A stretch of DNA of 64,000 bases from Leptospira bandrabouensis. Lineage in GTDB: Bacteria; Spirochaetota; Leptospiria; Leptospirales; Leptospiraceae. The translations under genes and the position numbers were made by a program. The notes under the pieces are model-generated. The model saw only the letters and a program-made list of their open reading frames with translations. It was not told the origin of the DNA and ran no database searches. Shown one piece after another: positions 1 through 8,275 of the stretch; positions within the stretch are counted from its first letter, which is position 1, and every line of letters begins with the position of its first letter. The stretch spans positions 1,491,001 through 1,555,000 of the forward strand of contig NZ_RQHT01000014.1 in NCBI RefSeq assembly GCF_004770905.1, read 5' to 3'.

Positions 1-521
1 GTTTAGCCATAGTAATACAGTTTTATGGGCCAAGTTTATTCGATTTTGATATTTTTAATACCAAAGATAAGAAAAGAAAGTAAACGCAAGAAGAATTCCA
101 TAAAACCATTCATCCCTTATTCCGAAATAAGGTTGTTTCGTATTTGGTTCTCGAACGATGTGAGGAAATAAATGTTTAAGATTTTGAAAGATACTTTATC
201 ATAATTCTAATCCTTCCGAATATATTTTAGTTAGTTCTGTCATAGGGTGGTAAAACAAAGTAAGCCGAGAACAATTTGTTTGCATCTTTAACCAGAATTC
301 GAATCATCAATGAGAACAAGGAATAAATTCTCCCGTGAATGCAAGCACGCCTAGAGGACTCGGACGATCTGAGGCATTTTGACTTTGGTTATACAAATCT
401 ATAAAATATGGATTCACAGAATCATTTTGGCATTTAGATCCTTTATTTTGAATCATTTTCATATAGACCGAATCGAGATTGGTTAAAATAATTTTTCTAT
501 GAAGGTAAGCGGTCTTATCAT
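1..521. other. Leading intergenic stretch without a recognisable gene
   Basis: AT-rich sequence in which neither strand holds an open frame long enough to call. I see no tRNA, repeat or strong hairpin. It may be the decayed remnant of a gene cut by the window edge, but nothing here identifies one. An eight-codon frame beginning at about 499 ends just before the next gene and is probably chance. Confidence 0.4.
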
Positions 522-782
522 ATGATTTTTTCGTTGGTAACCTTCGGGTCGTATGGTATTTTCATTGTATTGGAACTATTCTATAGAAATGGGTTCCGTC
601 TTGACTTTGGTAGATCTAACTATATTCTCGAAATAGTTTCCATTTTGGTGCAAATCATTGTCTTCCCTAGATTGGTTTTCTATTTTAGAAGTGGCACGTG
701 GGAAAGAAGTCGCGTAATAAATTTATATTGGTATCTGTTAGGTGTATTAAAATCTGGAAGAGTAGAGACCCGAAATGAATGA
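522..782 (+). CDS. Small hypothetical membrane protein
   Basis: An 86-residue protein with two likely membrane segments (about residues 3-20 and 37-53) and a basic C-terminal tail. I do not recognise a family. The start has no close Shine-Dalgarno. It ends 8 bases inside the next gene (775-1305), which suggests translational coupling and is the main reason for accepting it as real. It may be the remaining end of a longer decayed gene, since nothing upstream is open. Confidence 0.4.
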   Translation: MIFSLVTFGSYGIFIVLELFYRNGFRLDFGRSNYILEIVSILVQIIVFPRLVFYFRSGTWERSRVINLYWYLLGVLKSGRVETRNE

Positions 783-1305
783 AATAAAATACATACAAAA
801 ATTAGAAGACCTATCTTCTTTTTCCTTACATCATCACAACTTTTTCGGTAATAGATATCAGAAATACTACCCTGAGTTTTTTTTATCCATTACGACTATT
901 ATCTCTGTTGTGATATTCTTTACGACATATCCAAAAGAAATTAACATTTTTGCAGTCCTGTATATGTTTTTAAACATTCTTTATTATGTTTACCTTCGTT
1001 TGACTCGAAAAAGGAAGCTGATTAAATACTTCAACAAATTCTATACGGAGGGAAGGGAATTTATTGAATCGGAATTAACCATTCTGTTTGAAGATTCATT
1101 TATACTGACCCAATCCAAAAACGTGGAGTCAAAAATTCCCTATGAAAATCTTGTTAGGTTGTCCATTGGAACAGAAGCCCTTTACATATATATCTCGAAC
1201 ATTCAGGCTCTGATTTTACCCAATCGGATTTTTCATTCTCCCTCGGATAGTCAGGCAATCATCCACTTTTTGATTCAGAAGAATGGAAATCTGATCTACC
1301 CTTAA
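775..1305 (+). CDS. YcxB-like membrane protein
   Basis: A 176-residue protein. Two adjacent hydrophobic segments lie near residues 33-75 and are followed by a soluble half of about 100 residues. The C-terminal pattern, a beta-rich stretch with 'IPYENLVRLSIG' and then 'ALILPNRIF', matches what I know of the YcxB-like family: two TM helices plus a PH-like C-terminal domain. The biochemical role of that family is unknown. It overlaps the small ORF upstream by 8 bases and is followed by the convergent DUF4180 gene. Confidence 0.6.
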   Translation: MNEIKYIQKLEDLSSFSLHHHNFFGNRYQKYYPEFFLSITTIISVVIFFTTYPKEINIFAVLYMFLNILYYVYLRLTRKRKLIKYFNKFYTEGREFIESELTILFEDSFILTQSKNVESKIPYENLVRLSIGTEALYIYISNIQALILPNRIFHSPSDSQAIIHFLIQKNGNLIYP

Positions 1306-1351
1306 AAATGGGAGAATTCTCTCTGGCTTTGGATTTAGCTGTAGATTTCCA

Positions 1352-1801
1352 TTAAATGTTAGCTAAACGGTCGATTCCTTCCTCTTCTGAATTTAGAAAA
1401 AAAACATCTTTCCCTGAGTTCATTTCGTAGATAAAATCATTTACACTTTTGCTGGAATAAATAGAAAAATCGCCGATGATTGCTAGTTTCATCCGGTAGT
1501 TGATTATTTTTTGTAATACGACTCCAGCAAGTCCCGATTTTAAATCAAAGAAGTCTTCCGCAAAATGAGATAGTTTCAATATAAAACGATCACATCCAGA
1601 GTCGTATTGAATTGTCGCAAACAAATCCAGAGCAGAGGATCCGTCTGTGATCAGAGTTTCGTTTGAGTCGACTACTGCGATTTCTATATTATTTTTGTTA
1701 ATTTTACGAACATTCATTGGTGATTCTGTCAGTTCCATTTTAAAACTATAGTGGAATTCTTCCTTAGGTTTCTCTTTAGACAGGTTGGGCTCTGCATTCA
1801 C
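1352..1801 (-). CDS. DUF4180 domain protein (copy 1, N-terminally extended)
   Basis: The DUF4180 domain fills about residues 33-145 (motifs 'ITDGSSALDLFATIQYDSG', 'KLAIIGDFSIYSSKSVNDF'). The fold is small and of unknown function; members often sit beside regulators. It is a close paralogue of the gene at 2858-3223: the nucleotide sequences stay near-identical over most of the domain, so the duplication is recent. This copy has about 28 extra N-terminal residues, if the GTG at 1801 is used. An internal ATG at 1717 would give a protein of the paralogue's length; neither start has a convincing Shine-Dalgarno. Confidence 0.7.
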   Translation of the reverse strand: MNAEPNLSKEKPKEEFHYSFKMELTESPMNVRKINKNNIEIAVVDSNETLITDGSSALDLFATIQYDSGCDRFILKLSHFAEDFFDLKSGLAGVVLQKIINYRMKLAIIGDFSIYSSKSVNDFIYEMNSGKDVFFLNSEEEGIDRLANI

Positions 1802-1888
1802 ATGGAAATTCTTGGAAGGAAACGGAAAAAAACAAATCCCAAATCCGTCCGCTGAAGTTAACTACCAGAGTTTTCTCCAAAAATTGGA

Positions 1889-1938
1889 TTGACATTTTTA
1901 AATTATATATCCAAGTAATTATATAACCAATTAGTTAT
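1889..1938 (+). promoter_or_regulatory. Promoter/operator region of the ArsR-SRPBCC pair
   Basis: A TTGACA hexamer lies at 1889-1894. A near-perfect palindrome (ATAAC-CAATTA-GTTAT, 1923-1938) overlaps the start codon of the ArsR gene at 1937, and a second inverted repeat (TTATATA at 1903-1909, TATATAA at 1920-1926) lies just upstream. No Shine-Dalgarno precedes the ATG. The layout suggests autorepression by the ArsR protein and perhaps a very short leader. The -10 box is not clear. Confidence 0.45.
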
Positions 1939-2281
1939 GCAAACACTCGATGCCACATTTTCAGCTCTTGCTGACCCCACACGTCGGGCCATTTTGATGC
2001 GCCTTGCGAAAGGGGACTTAACTGTTATGGAGTTGGCCAAACCTTTTAACATGAGCCAACCCGCTATTTCCAAACACCTCAAAGTTTTGGAACAAGCCGG
2101 ACTTGTTTCCACAACGGTTCGAGCCCAGGAAAGGCCTCGCCGGTTGGAAACAGCACCACTCAAAACAGCCATTGACTGGATCGAAAAATACCGCCAGATG
2201 TGGGAGAAACGATATCAGGTGTTAGATGGACTACTTATCGAATTACAAACAATACAAACCAAAGGGGATAAGAAAAGATGA
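1937..2281 (+). CDS. ArsR-family winged-helix transcriptional regulator
   Basis: A 114-residue helix-turn-helix regulator. The N-terminus 'FSALADPTRRAILMRLAKG' and recognition helix 'MSQPAISKHLKVLEQAGLV' are classic for ArsR proteins of the type paired with SRPBCC proteins. It has no Cys pair like the arsenic-responsive ArsR at 24261, so it probably does not sense metal through thiols. It overlaps the next gene by 4 bases (ATGA), so the two are co-translated. In such pairs the regulator commonly represses its own operon; the ligand is unknown. Confidence 0.9.
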   Translation: MQTLDATFSALADPTRRAILMRLAKGDLTVMELAKPFNMSQPAISKHLKVLEQAGLVSTTVRAQERPRRLETAPLKTAIDWIEKYRQMWEKRYQVLDGLLIELQTIQTKGDKKR

Positions 2282-2793
2282 ATACAGACAAAAATGAAGT
2301 AAAGATGGAACATCGAGGTGAAACTGAAGTTGTGTTTACGAGGTACTTCGACGCACCACGTGAATTGGTATTCGATTGTCACACTAAACCCGATCTGATG
2401 CGCCGATGGCTGATTGGTCCCGAAGGTATGGTTCTTGAAACTTGCGAACAAGATCTGAAAGTCGGTGGCAAATACTTGTATCTTTATATGGATGCAAAGG
2501 GAAACAAATCCGGCGTTTATGGATCATTTCGGGAAGTGATTGTACCTGAAAGATTAGCCAATACCGAGAATTACATCATGGACATGTCGACCTTCGATCC
2601 GAGTGCCCCCGAAAATCCGAATGCTACATTTGAGTCGCGGACCTTCACTACCGAAGGAAATAGGACACTCATGACACACCTATGCAGATATGCTTCCGCC
2701 GAAGTGTGTAAGATGATGGTTGAATCCGGAGCAGCCGATGGGATGGCGGAATGTTACTTGGAGTTAGATAAATTATTGGTAGAAATCGTATAG
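2278..2793 (+). CDS. SRPBCC (AHSA1-like) domain protein
   Basis: A 171-residue START-like/AHSA1 protein. 'FTRYFDAPRELVFDCHTKPDLMRRW' followed by 'VGGKYLYLYMD' is the usual family opening. The fold forms a hydrophobic pocket for small ligands, but the ligand here is not predictable. It follows the ArsR regulator with a 4-base overlap, the standard arrangement for this pair. The length is normal for the family, and no catalytic residues are expected. Confidence 0.88.
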   Translation: MNTDKNEVKMEHRGETEVVFTRYFDAPRELVFDCHTKPDLMRRWLIGPEGMVLETCEQDLKVGGKYLYLYMDAKGNKSGVYGSFREVIVPERLANTENYIMDMSTFDPSAPENPNATFESRTFTTEGNRTLMTHLCRYASAEVCKMMVESGAADGMAECYLELDKLLVEIV

Positions 2794-2857
2794 AGATTGT
2801 ATCCATGTCTTGTGCGATTTTGCTCGGGCATGGATCATACACTTTTGTAGTAAAGCA

Positions 2858-3223
2858 CTAAACACTACTTAGACGGTTGATTGCTTCCTCTTCCGAATTC
2901 AGAAAAAAAACATCCTTCCCAGAATTCATTTCATAAATAAAATCATTTAGACTTTTGCTGGAATAAATAGAAAAATCCCCAACAATAGCCAGTTTCATTC
3001 GGTAGTTCACAATCTTTTGTAATACATCCCCTGCAAGACCAGTTTTTAAATCGAAGAAACTTTCGGGGATCTGAGATTGTTTCAATACAAAGCGCTCAGT
3101 TCCTGATTCATATTGTGTTGTTGCAAAAAAGTCAAGGGCTGAGGAACCATCGGTGAAAACGATTTCCGTTGTATCAACCACTGCGATATCAATATTGTTT
3201 TTTTGTATTTTGCGAATGTTCAT
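2858..3223 (-). CDS. DUF4180 domain protein (copy 2)
   Basis: A 121-residue DUF4180 protein, nearly all domain. It is a close paralogue of the gene at 1352-1801, and the two flank the ArsR/SRPBCC pair. The start is supported by an AGGAA about 9 bases upstream of the ATG. Differences from copy 1 are mostly synonymous or conservative (for example IVGDFSIYSSKSLNDF here). Function is unknown. Confidence 0.75.
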   Translation of the reverse strand: MNIRKIQKNNIDIAVVDTTEIVFTDGSSALDFFATTQYESGTERFVLKQSQIPESFFDLKTGLAGDVLQKIVNYRMKLAIVGDFSIYSSKSLNDFIYEMNSGKDVFFLNSEEEAINRLSSV

Positions 3224-3473
3224 TAAATCAAATTCCTATTGGAAAGGCTATTTGTGAATTCCGATTCTACCTTCAAAGGTGATCTCAGTCAAACTTTGAG
3301 AAGACCTTATCGATGCAAATATGAAGGGCGCTGAGATTTCGTAAAACTTAAGACAGCCGAATGTTTTTTGGCGATTTTGATAACCTGTTGCATTTAGGTA
3401 ATAAATTTTCTTGTAAATCTAGTTATGTTTTAGAAAGTTAGATTGTCTCCTTGTATGATGTTGGCTTAAAAGA

Positions 3474-3848
3474 ATGTTAAGAAAAATATTCACATCTATA
3501 TTGTTATTCGGAATATCTATCTCTGTATTCTGTAAATTCCTTGAGACATTTGATTTTCAGTGCTTAAATGATGAGTTTATTTCCAAAGTAATTGATCAGG
3601 AACATCAAAATTCGGAAGCTCCCTGTGATGGAAAAACCCATAGCTTCGAAGATTGTTTTTGTCAGAAAGATTATTCTATCTTCGAATCGACGAAGTATTT
3701 CAAACCTGTTTTTATCGTTTTTTCCGTATCCTTTATTTCTGATATTTCAATCTCTCTAATTGACCATCTTGAATACCAAAATCCTGAGCTGGTATTTTCA
3801 GATCTCTATTTTTCCCAACAACTAACTCACACTAAACTTCAAATCTGA
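3474..3848 (+). CDS. Small Cys-containing exported/membrane protein at the head of a metal-efflux operon
   Basis: A 124-residue protein with an N-terminal hydrophobic segment (about 5-22). A central part has five Cys residues and several His/Asp/Glu ('EAPCDGKTHSFEDCFCQKD'), and a second hydrophobic stretch lies near 78-95. I do not recognise a family. It ends 47 bases before the outer-membrane efflux gene and shares its strand. Together with the Cys/His content this suggests a periplasmic metal-binding accessory of the efflux system, but that is inference only. Confidence 0.5.
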   Translation: MLRKIFTSILLFGISISVFCKFLETFDFQCLNDEFISKVIDQEHQNSEAPCDGKTHSFEDCFCQKDYSIFESTKYFKPVFIVFSVSFISDISISLIDHLEYQNPELVFSDLYFSQQLTHTKLQI

Positions 3849-3895
3849 TATAAAGCCTACTTCTTCTTTAGCTTTATATTGTATTGGAGTAAAAT

Positions 3896-5134
3896 ATGTT
3901 ATTATTAAGGAATGCGTTTGCGTTCAGCTTCGTCTTGGCGTTGCCGTTATATTCTCAGTCTTTTTCTCTTGATCAGATACTGAGTATTGCCGAATCCAAA
4001 GCGGATTTAATCCTCTCTGGACAGGCGAAAGTAGAAGAAGCTGAAAATTTAAAACAAAAAGCGGGAAAATACAAGAACCCGAACATTTCTTTGGATTACG
4101 GTAGAAGACGGGCAAGTAATGAATCTGGTCCCGAATACGCATTGGGATTAAGCCAAGACTTCTACTATCCAGGAAAGAGAGACTTACGAATCAAAATTGC
4201 CGAAGCAAGTGAAAAGTCACTTTTGGCAGAGTTAGAACAAAGTAAGTTAGAGTATAGGTTCAGTGTGATTAAGTTGGTATACTCTTACTTAATCGCTTCA
4301 GAAAAGGCTTCTCACATTAAGGATAGGATCAAGCGAGTCTCTCAAATTGAATCCTATATCGAGAAGAAAGTTTTCGTTTCTCCTGAAACAAAAGTTGAGT
4401 TGTATCTTGTGCAAAATCGTTTGTTAACCCTTCAAAAGCACCTGATTGTTCTTGAGAAAAATAGATCGGTAGAATGGGAGAAACTGAATTTTTTCTTAGG
4501 TTTGGAAAAGGAAATTTCAATTCGATCTCCTTGGCTTCAGAAAGGAAAACCTCTACCTAAAAGTGATCTTTTGTCAGTAATGATTAGTAAGAATCCTGTA
4601 TTAAAACAATCTCAGAGTAGAATTCAACAAGCAAAGGAAGAAGTAGAACTTGCAAGATTAGATAAGTATTCGGATATAAAATTGCAAGGTTCGATTGGAG
4701 AAGATAAGTCGGGGGTTGCCAATAGATTCTTTGACTTAGGTGTCTCGTTTGCTCTACCTTCGTTGGACACTAACGAGGATGTTGTGAAGAGTATGCAAGC
4801 TAGAACCTTATCAGAGAATTATCTTCTCAATCATCAAATAAGAATCTTAACGACCAGGCTAAACTCCAGCTTAATAGAATACGATTCCATTAACAAATCC
4901 TTAGATAAATTTTCCATTTCTCTAGTTTCTTCCATAGAACAAAAGCTGAGTTATGCGGACAATGAATTTATCAAAGGTCGCATAAGCCTAATTAATTATT
5001 TGGAACTTGAAACACAACTTCATGAAACTCATGAAGCTATATACGACTATCAAATGCAGTTTGTGGACAACATTACCGAGATTTTGTTTTTAACTAATAA
5101 TCCTGATTTTGAAGGAGCCATCAATGTTAAGTAG
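3896..5134 (+). CDS. TolC-family outer-membrane efflux protein (CzcC-like)
   Basis: A 412-residue outer-membrane factor with a cleavable signal peptide (about 1-20, ending near 'LYSQSF'). Two repeated halves rich in long helices follow, as expected for a TolC channel. 'GKYKNPNISLDYGRRR' and 'YALGLSQDFYYPGKRDLR' are typical CzcC/CusC-like sequences. Its role would be to pass substrate across the outer membrane for the RND pump encoded next. GGAG sits 7 bases before the ATG. Its 3' end overlaps the start of the pump gene. Confidence 0.88.
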   Translation: MLLLRNAFAFSFVLALPLYSQSFSLDQILSIAESKADLILSGQAKVEEAENLKQKAGKYKNPNISLDYGRRRASNESGPEYALGLSQDFYYPGKRDLRIKIAEASEKSLLAELEQSKLEYRFSVIKLVYSYLIASEKASHIKDRIKRVSQIESYIEKKVFVSPETKVELYLVQNRLLTLQKHLIVLEKNRSVEWEKLNFFLGLEKEISIRSPWLQKGKPLPKSDLLSVMISKNPVLKQSQSRIQQAKEEVELARLDKYSDIKLQGSIGEDKSGVANRFFDLGVSFALPSLDTNEDVVKSMQARTLSENYLLNHQIRILTTRLNSSLIEYDSINKSLDKFSISLVSSIEQKLSYADNEFIKGRISLINYLELETQLHETHEAIYDYQMQFVDNITEILFLTNNPDFEGAINVK

Positions 5135-8100
5135 AATATTAGAGTATTCGCTAAAGAATAGAGGTTTTGTAATCATTTTTTCGTTTCTGCTGATCTCTTT
5201 AGGATTGTATTCTTTGTCGAGGGTTTCTCTTGATGCATTGCCAGACATTTCTAATGTAATCGTCGAAGTGAATACAAAATCAGGTTCTTTAGATCCAGAA
5301 CTGGTAGAGAAAACAATAACATTCTTTATCGAAACGGAGTTATCGGGAATTCCTGGTGTGGTAGATATTAGGTCATTGTCCAAGTTCGGATTGTCTAATG
5401 TGGTTTTGACTTTTGAAGATGGCACTGATGTTTATCGTGCTAGGCAAATCGTAATGGAACGACTTCAGAATGTAAAAGATAGAATCCCACCTTGGGCTAT
5501 GCCTGAATTAACACCTATTACTACAGGGCTTGGCGAGATATTGATGTATTCTGTCACTGCAAAATCTGGCTCTAAGTTAGATATGTTAGATGAATCAGAA
5601 AAACTGACGTATCTCCGAACGATACAGGATTTAAGTATAAGAAATCAAATCAGATCTAATGTGAAAAATATTGCTGAAGTGGATACGATAGGAGGATATG
5701 CACAAGAAATACATATTGACTTAATTCCAAATAAGTTAAAAGCACAAAGCATTAGTATTAATGAGATCATTAATGCTCTTGATTCCGTTGGAGATAACTT
5801 TGGCGGAGGTTATATAGAGAAAAACGATGAAATGATCATTGCAAGATCTTTCGGAAGTGGATTGAAATTGGAAGAATTGAAAAAAATTCCAATCCGTCAG
5901 AATGGTTTAGGTAATTTAGTTCGAGTAGGTGATGTCGCCGTCGTAAGAGTTCATGGGATGCAGAGGTTAGGATCAGCAACGCATAACGGAAAAGAAATCG
6001 TTCTTGGGACAGTGATGATGTTGATGGGATCGAATAGCAGGGAAACTGTAAGTGAATTGAAAGACTTCTTGGACAAGATCCAATTGCCCGAAGATGTAGA
6101 GATCAACATATTAAGCGAAAGAAGTTTTCTTGTGAATGCTACGATTGCAACGATATTTAAAAATTTAACGGAAGGTGCACTACTTGTTGTATTGATTCTT
6201 TTTCTGGCTCTGGGAAATTTCAGGGCATCCATTTTTGTAGCAATCATCATTCCTCTTTCTATGTTGTTCACCGCAATAGGGATGTATTATTTTAACATAT
6301 CTGCAAATTTAATGAGCCTGGGTGCAATTGATTTTGGGTTACTCGTTGATGCCGCGATCGTTATGGTCGAGAATGTGCTTGCGAAGAGAGAAGAGTTAGG
6401 TGATAGTCCCGTTTCTGATCCAATAACATTTGTATTGGAAGCTTCTCGGGAAATTTTGGCACCTGTCACGTCCGGTATCATTATAGTCGCAACTGTGTAT
6501 GTCCCGATTCTAACTTTGGATGGAGTGGAAGGGAAGATGTTTCGTCCTATGGCAGAGGCAGTATTGTTAGCACTTGGCGGTAGTTATTTAATCACATTAC
6601 TCGTTATTCCAACGTTATGTTTGTTCATAGTGAAAGGATATATCCAAAAATCTAAAAAGAACGGCAGGTTCGATAAAATTAAGAATTTATATGTTCCTAT
6701 CCTACTTTTCGGATTTAAACAGAGGCGATTTGCTTTATTAACTGCAGTTTCTTTGTTCTGTGTTTCTTGCTTAATATTCTTTAGATTAGGTGGCGATTTT
6801 ATTCCTCAATTGAAAGAGGGAGATATGATGATTACTGTTGTTCGGGATAGTAATATCAGTTTATCCAAATCCACCGAAATGCAGAAGAAAATGGAGACTT
6901 TTTTGCGTGGATTTAAAGAAGTTGAGTATGTGTTTTCAAGAACTGGGACTACCGAAGTTGCTAATGATCCAATGGGAATTTATATGTCGGATACTTTTGT
7001 TATCCTTAAAAAGGACTCAATCGATTCTTTGATTCGAGAAAAGAACTGGAATGAATTTATAGAAAGGTTAAGGGTTCGCTTAAATGATGAATTTCCTGAG
7101 GATGAAATATCCATTGGACAACCTGTAGAAGCAAGATTCAACGAGTTATTGGAAGGTAGTCGTGCTGATATTACTTTTCGTATTTTAGGAAACGATTTAG
7201 AGACATTAATTTTACTTCAAAACGCTGCTGAAGAGAATTTGAAATCAATCGATGGAGTAGGTGATGTTGAACTTGATCCTATTTTAGCTCTAAGGCACGG
7301 CAAAGTTTTGGATTTTAAACCTGATTATGATCGTATCCTTCGGTATGGTATCACCATTCAAGATTTCAACAATACATATAATGCATACCTAAGTGGTAGA
7401 AGTGTTGGCAACTACTATGAAAACGATAAAAAATTTCCTATTGTTGTGAAGCTTGCGGAAGAATACCGTGAGTCTCTTTCCGATTTAAGCCAATTGCCGA
7501 TAGGAACGCTGGATTTGGGTGCTGTTTCTATGCGTGAGGTTTCTAATTATACTTTGGAAAAAAAAGTAATGACTATTTCTCGGAGTAACGGTAGGCGTTA
7601 TGCTGCGATTTCTATTAATTTGGAAAACCGTGATATGGAGAGTTTTGTTAAAGAAGCAAAGGAGAAAATTAATTCAAACCTTAGTATTCCAAATAATTAT
7701 CAGGTTTTTTGGGGAGGGCAATTTAAAAACTTAGAGAAGGCAAAGTCAAAACTTGCGATCGTTGTTCCCGTTACTTTGTTCGCTATATTTTTTCTTTTAC
7801 TCAAAAGTTTAAATAGTTATAAACAAGCGATTTTGGTTTATTTAAGTATACCCTTTGCAACGACAGGCGGTATCTTCGCTCTTTATTTAAGAGGAATGAA
7901 CTTTAGCATTTCAGCAGCCATTGGATTTATCGCCTTATCTGGCATTGCCATACTCAATGGAGTTGTAAAAATACATAATATAAATCAGTTACGTAAGAGC
8001 GGAATGTCTCTTAAAGAAGCTGTCCAAGAAGCTGCTGTATCGAGACTAAGACCTGTATTAATGACAGCCTTGGTTGCATCTTTAGGATTTATTCCTATGG

Positions 8101-8231
8101 CAATCGGTGAAGGATTAGGTGCGGAAGTGCAAATGCCGTTGGCAACTGTAGTCATAGGTGGGCTTGTTTCCTCCACCTTGTTAACGTTATTCCTACTTCC
8201 CGTGTTTTACGAATGGCTTGAGGAAGATTAA
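5124..8231 (+). CDS. CzcA/CusA-type heavy-metal RND efflux pump
   Basis: About 1035 residues, a full-length RND inner-membrane transporter with TM1 near residues 12-30, periplasmic loops, and TM groups near 340-540 and 870-1030. The heavy-metal signature is visible in TM4 as 'DFGLLVDAAIVMVEN' (about 402-416), the proton-relay helix of CzcA-type pumps. The start chosen is the ATG at 5124, which has GAAGGAG six bases upstream; an upstream in-frame TTG (5109) is less likely. It exports divalent or monovalent metal using proton motive force. No periplasmic adaptor (CzcB/CusB) is encoded nearby, which is unusual. The specific metal is undetermined. Confidence 0.93.
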   Translation: MLSRILEYSLKNRGFVIIFSFLLISLGLYSLSRVSLDALPDISNVIVEVNTKSGSLDPELVEKTITFFIETELSGIPGVVDIRSLSKFGLSNVVLTFEDGTDVYRARQIVMERLQNVKDRIPPWAMPELTPITTGLGEILMYSVTAKSGSKLDMLDESEKLTYLRTIQDLSIRNQIRSNVKNIAEVDTIGGYAQEIHIDLIPNKLKAQSISINEIINALDSVGDNFGGGYIEKNDEMIIARSFGSGLKLEELKKIPIRQNGLGNLVRVGDVAVVRVHGMQRLGSATHNGKEIVLGTVMMLMGSNSRETVSELKDFLDKIQLPEDVEINILSERSFLVNATIATIFKNLTEGALLVVLILFLALGNFRASIFVAIIIPLSMLFTAIGMYYFNISANLMSLGAIDFGLLVDAAIVMVENVLAKREELGDSPVSDPITFVLEASREILAPVTSGIIIVATVYVPILTLDGVEGKMFRPMAEAVLLALGGSYLITLLVIPTLCLFIVKGYIQKSKKNGRFDKIKNLYVPILLFGFKQRRFALLTAVSLFCVSCLIFFRLGGDFIPQLKEGDMMITVVRDSNISLSKSTEMQKKMETFLRGFKEVEYVFSRTGTTEVANDPMGIYMSDTFVILKKDSIDSLIREKNWNEFIERLRVRLNDEFPEDEISIGQPVEARFNELLEGSRADITFRILGNDLETLILLQNAAEENLKSIDGVGDVELDPILALRHGKVLDFKPDYDRILRYGITIQDFNNTYNAYLSGRSVGNYYENDKKFPIVVKLAEEYRESLSDLSQLPIGTLDLGAVSMREVSNYTLEKKVMTISRSNGRRYAAISINLENRDMESFVKEAKEKINSNLSIPNNYQVFWGGQFKNLEKAKSKLAIVVPVTLFAIFFLLLKSLNSYKQAILVYLSIPFATTGGIFALYLRGMNFSISAAIGFIALSGIAILNGVVKIHNINQLRKSGMSLKEAVQEAAVSRLRPVLMTALVASLGFIPMAIGEGLGAEVQMPLATVVIGGLVSSTLLTLFLLPVFYEWLEED

Positions 8232-8275
8232 ACAGAATACGAATTATTTTGCGATTATAAGTGAGGAAATTGATC

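Noticed and set aside
1903..2172. Open frame opposite the ArsR gene
   Set aside because: It is a shadow of the clear ArsR reading frame with no family features.
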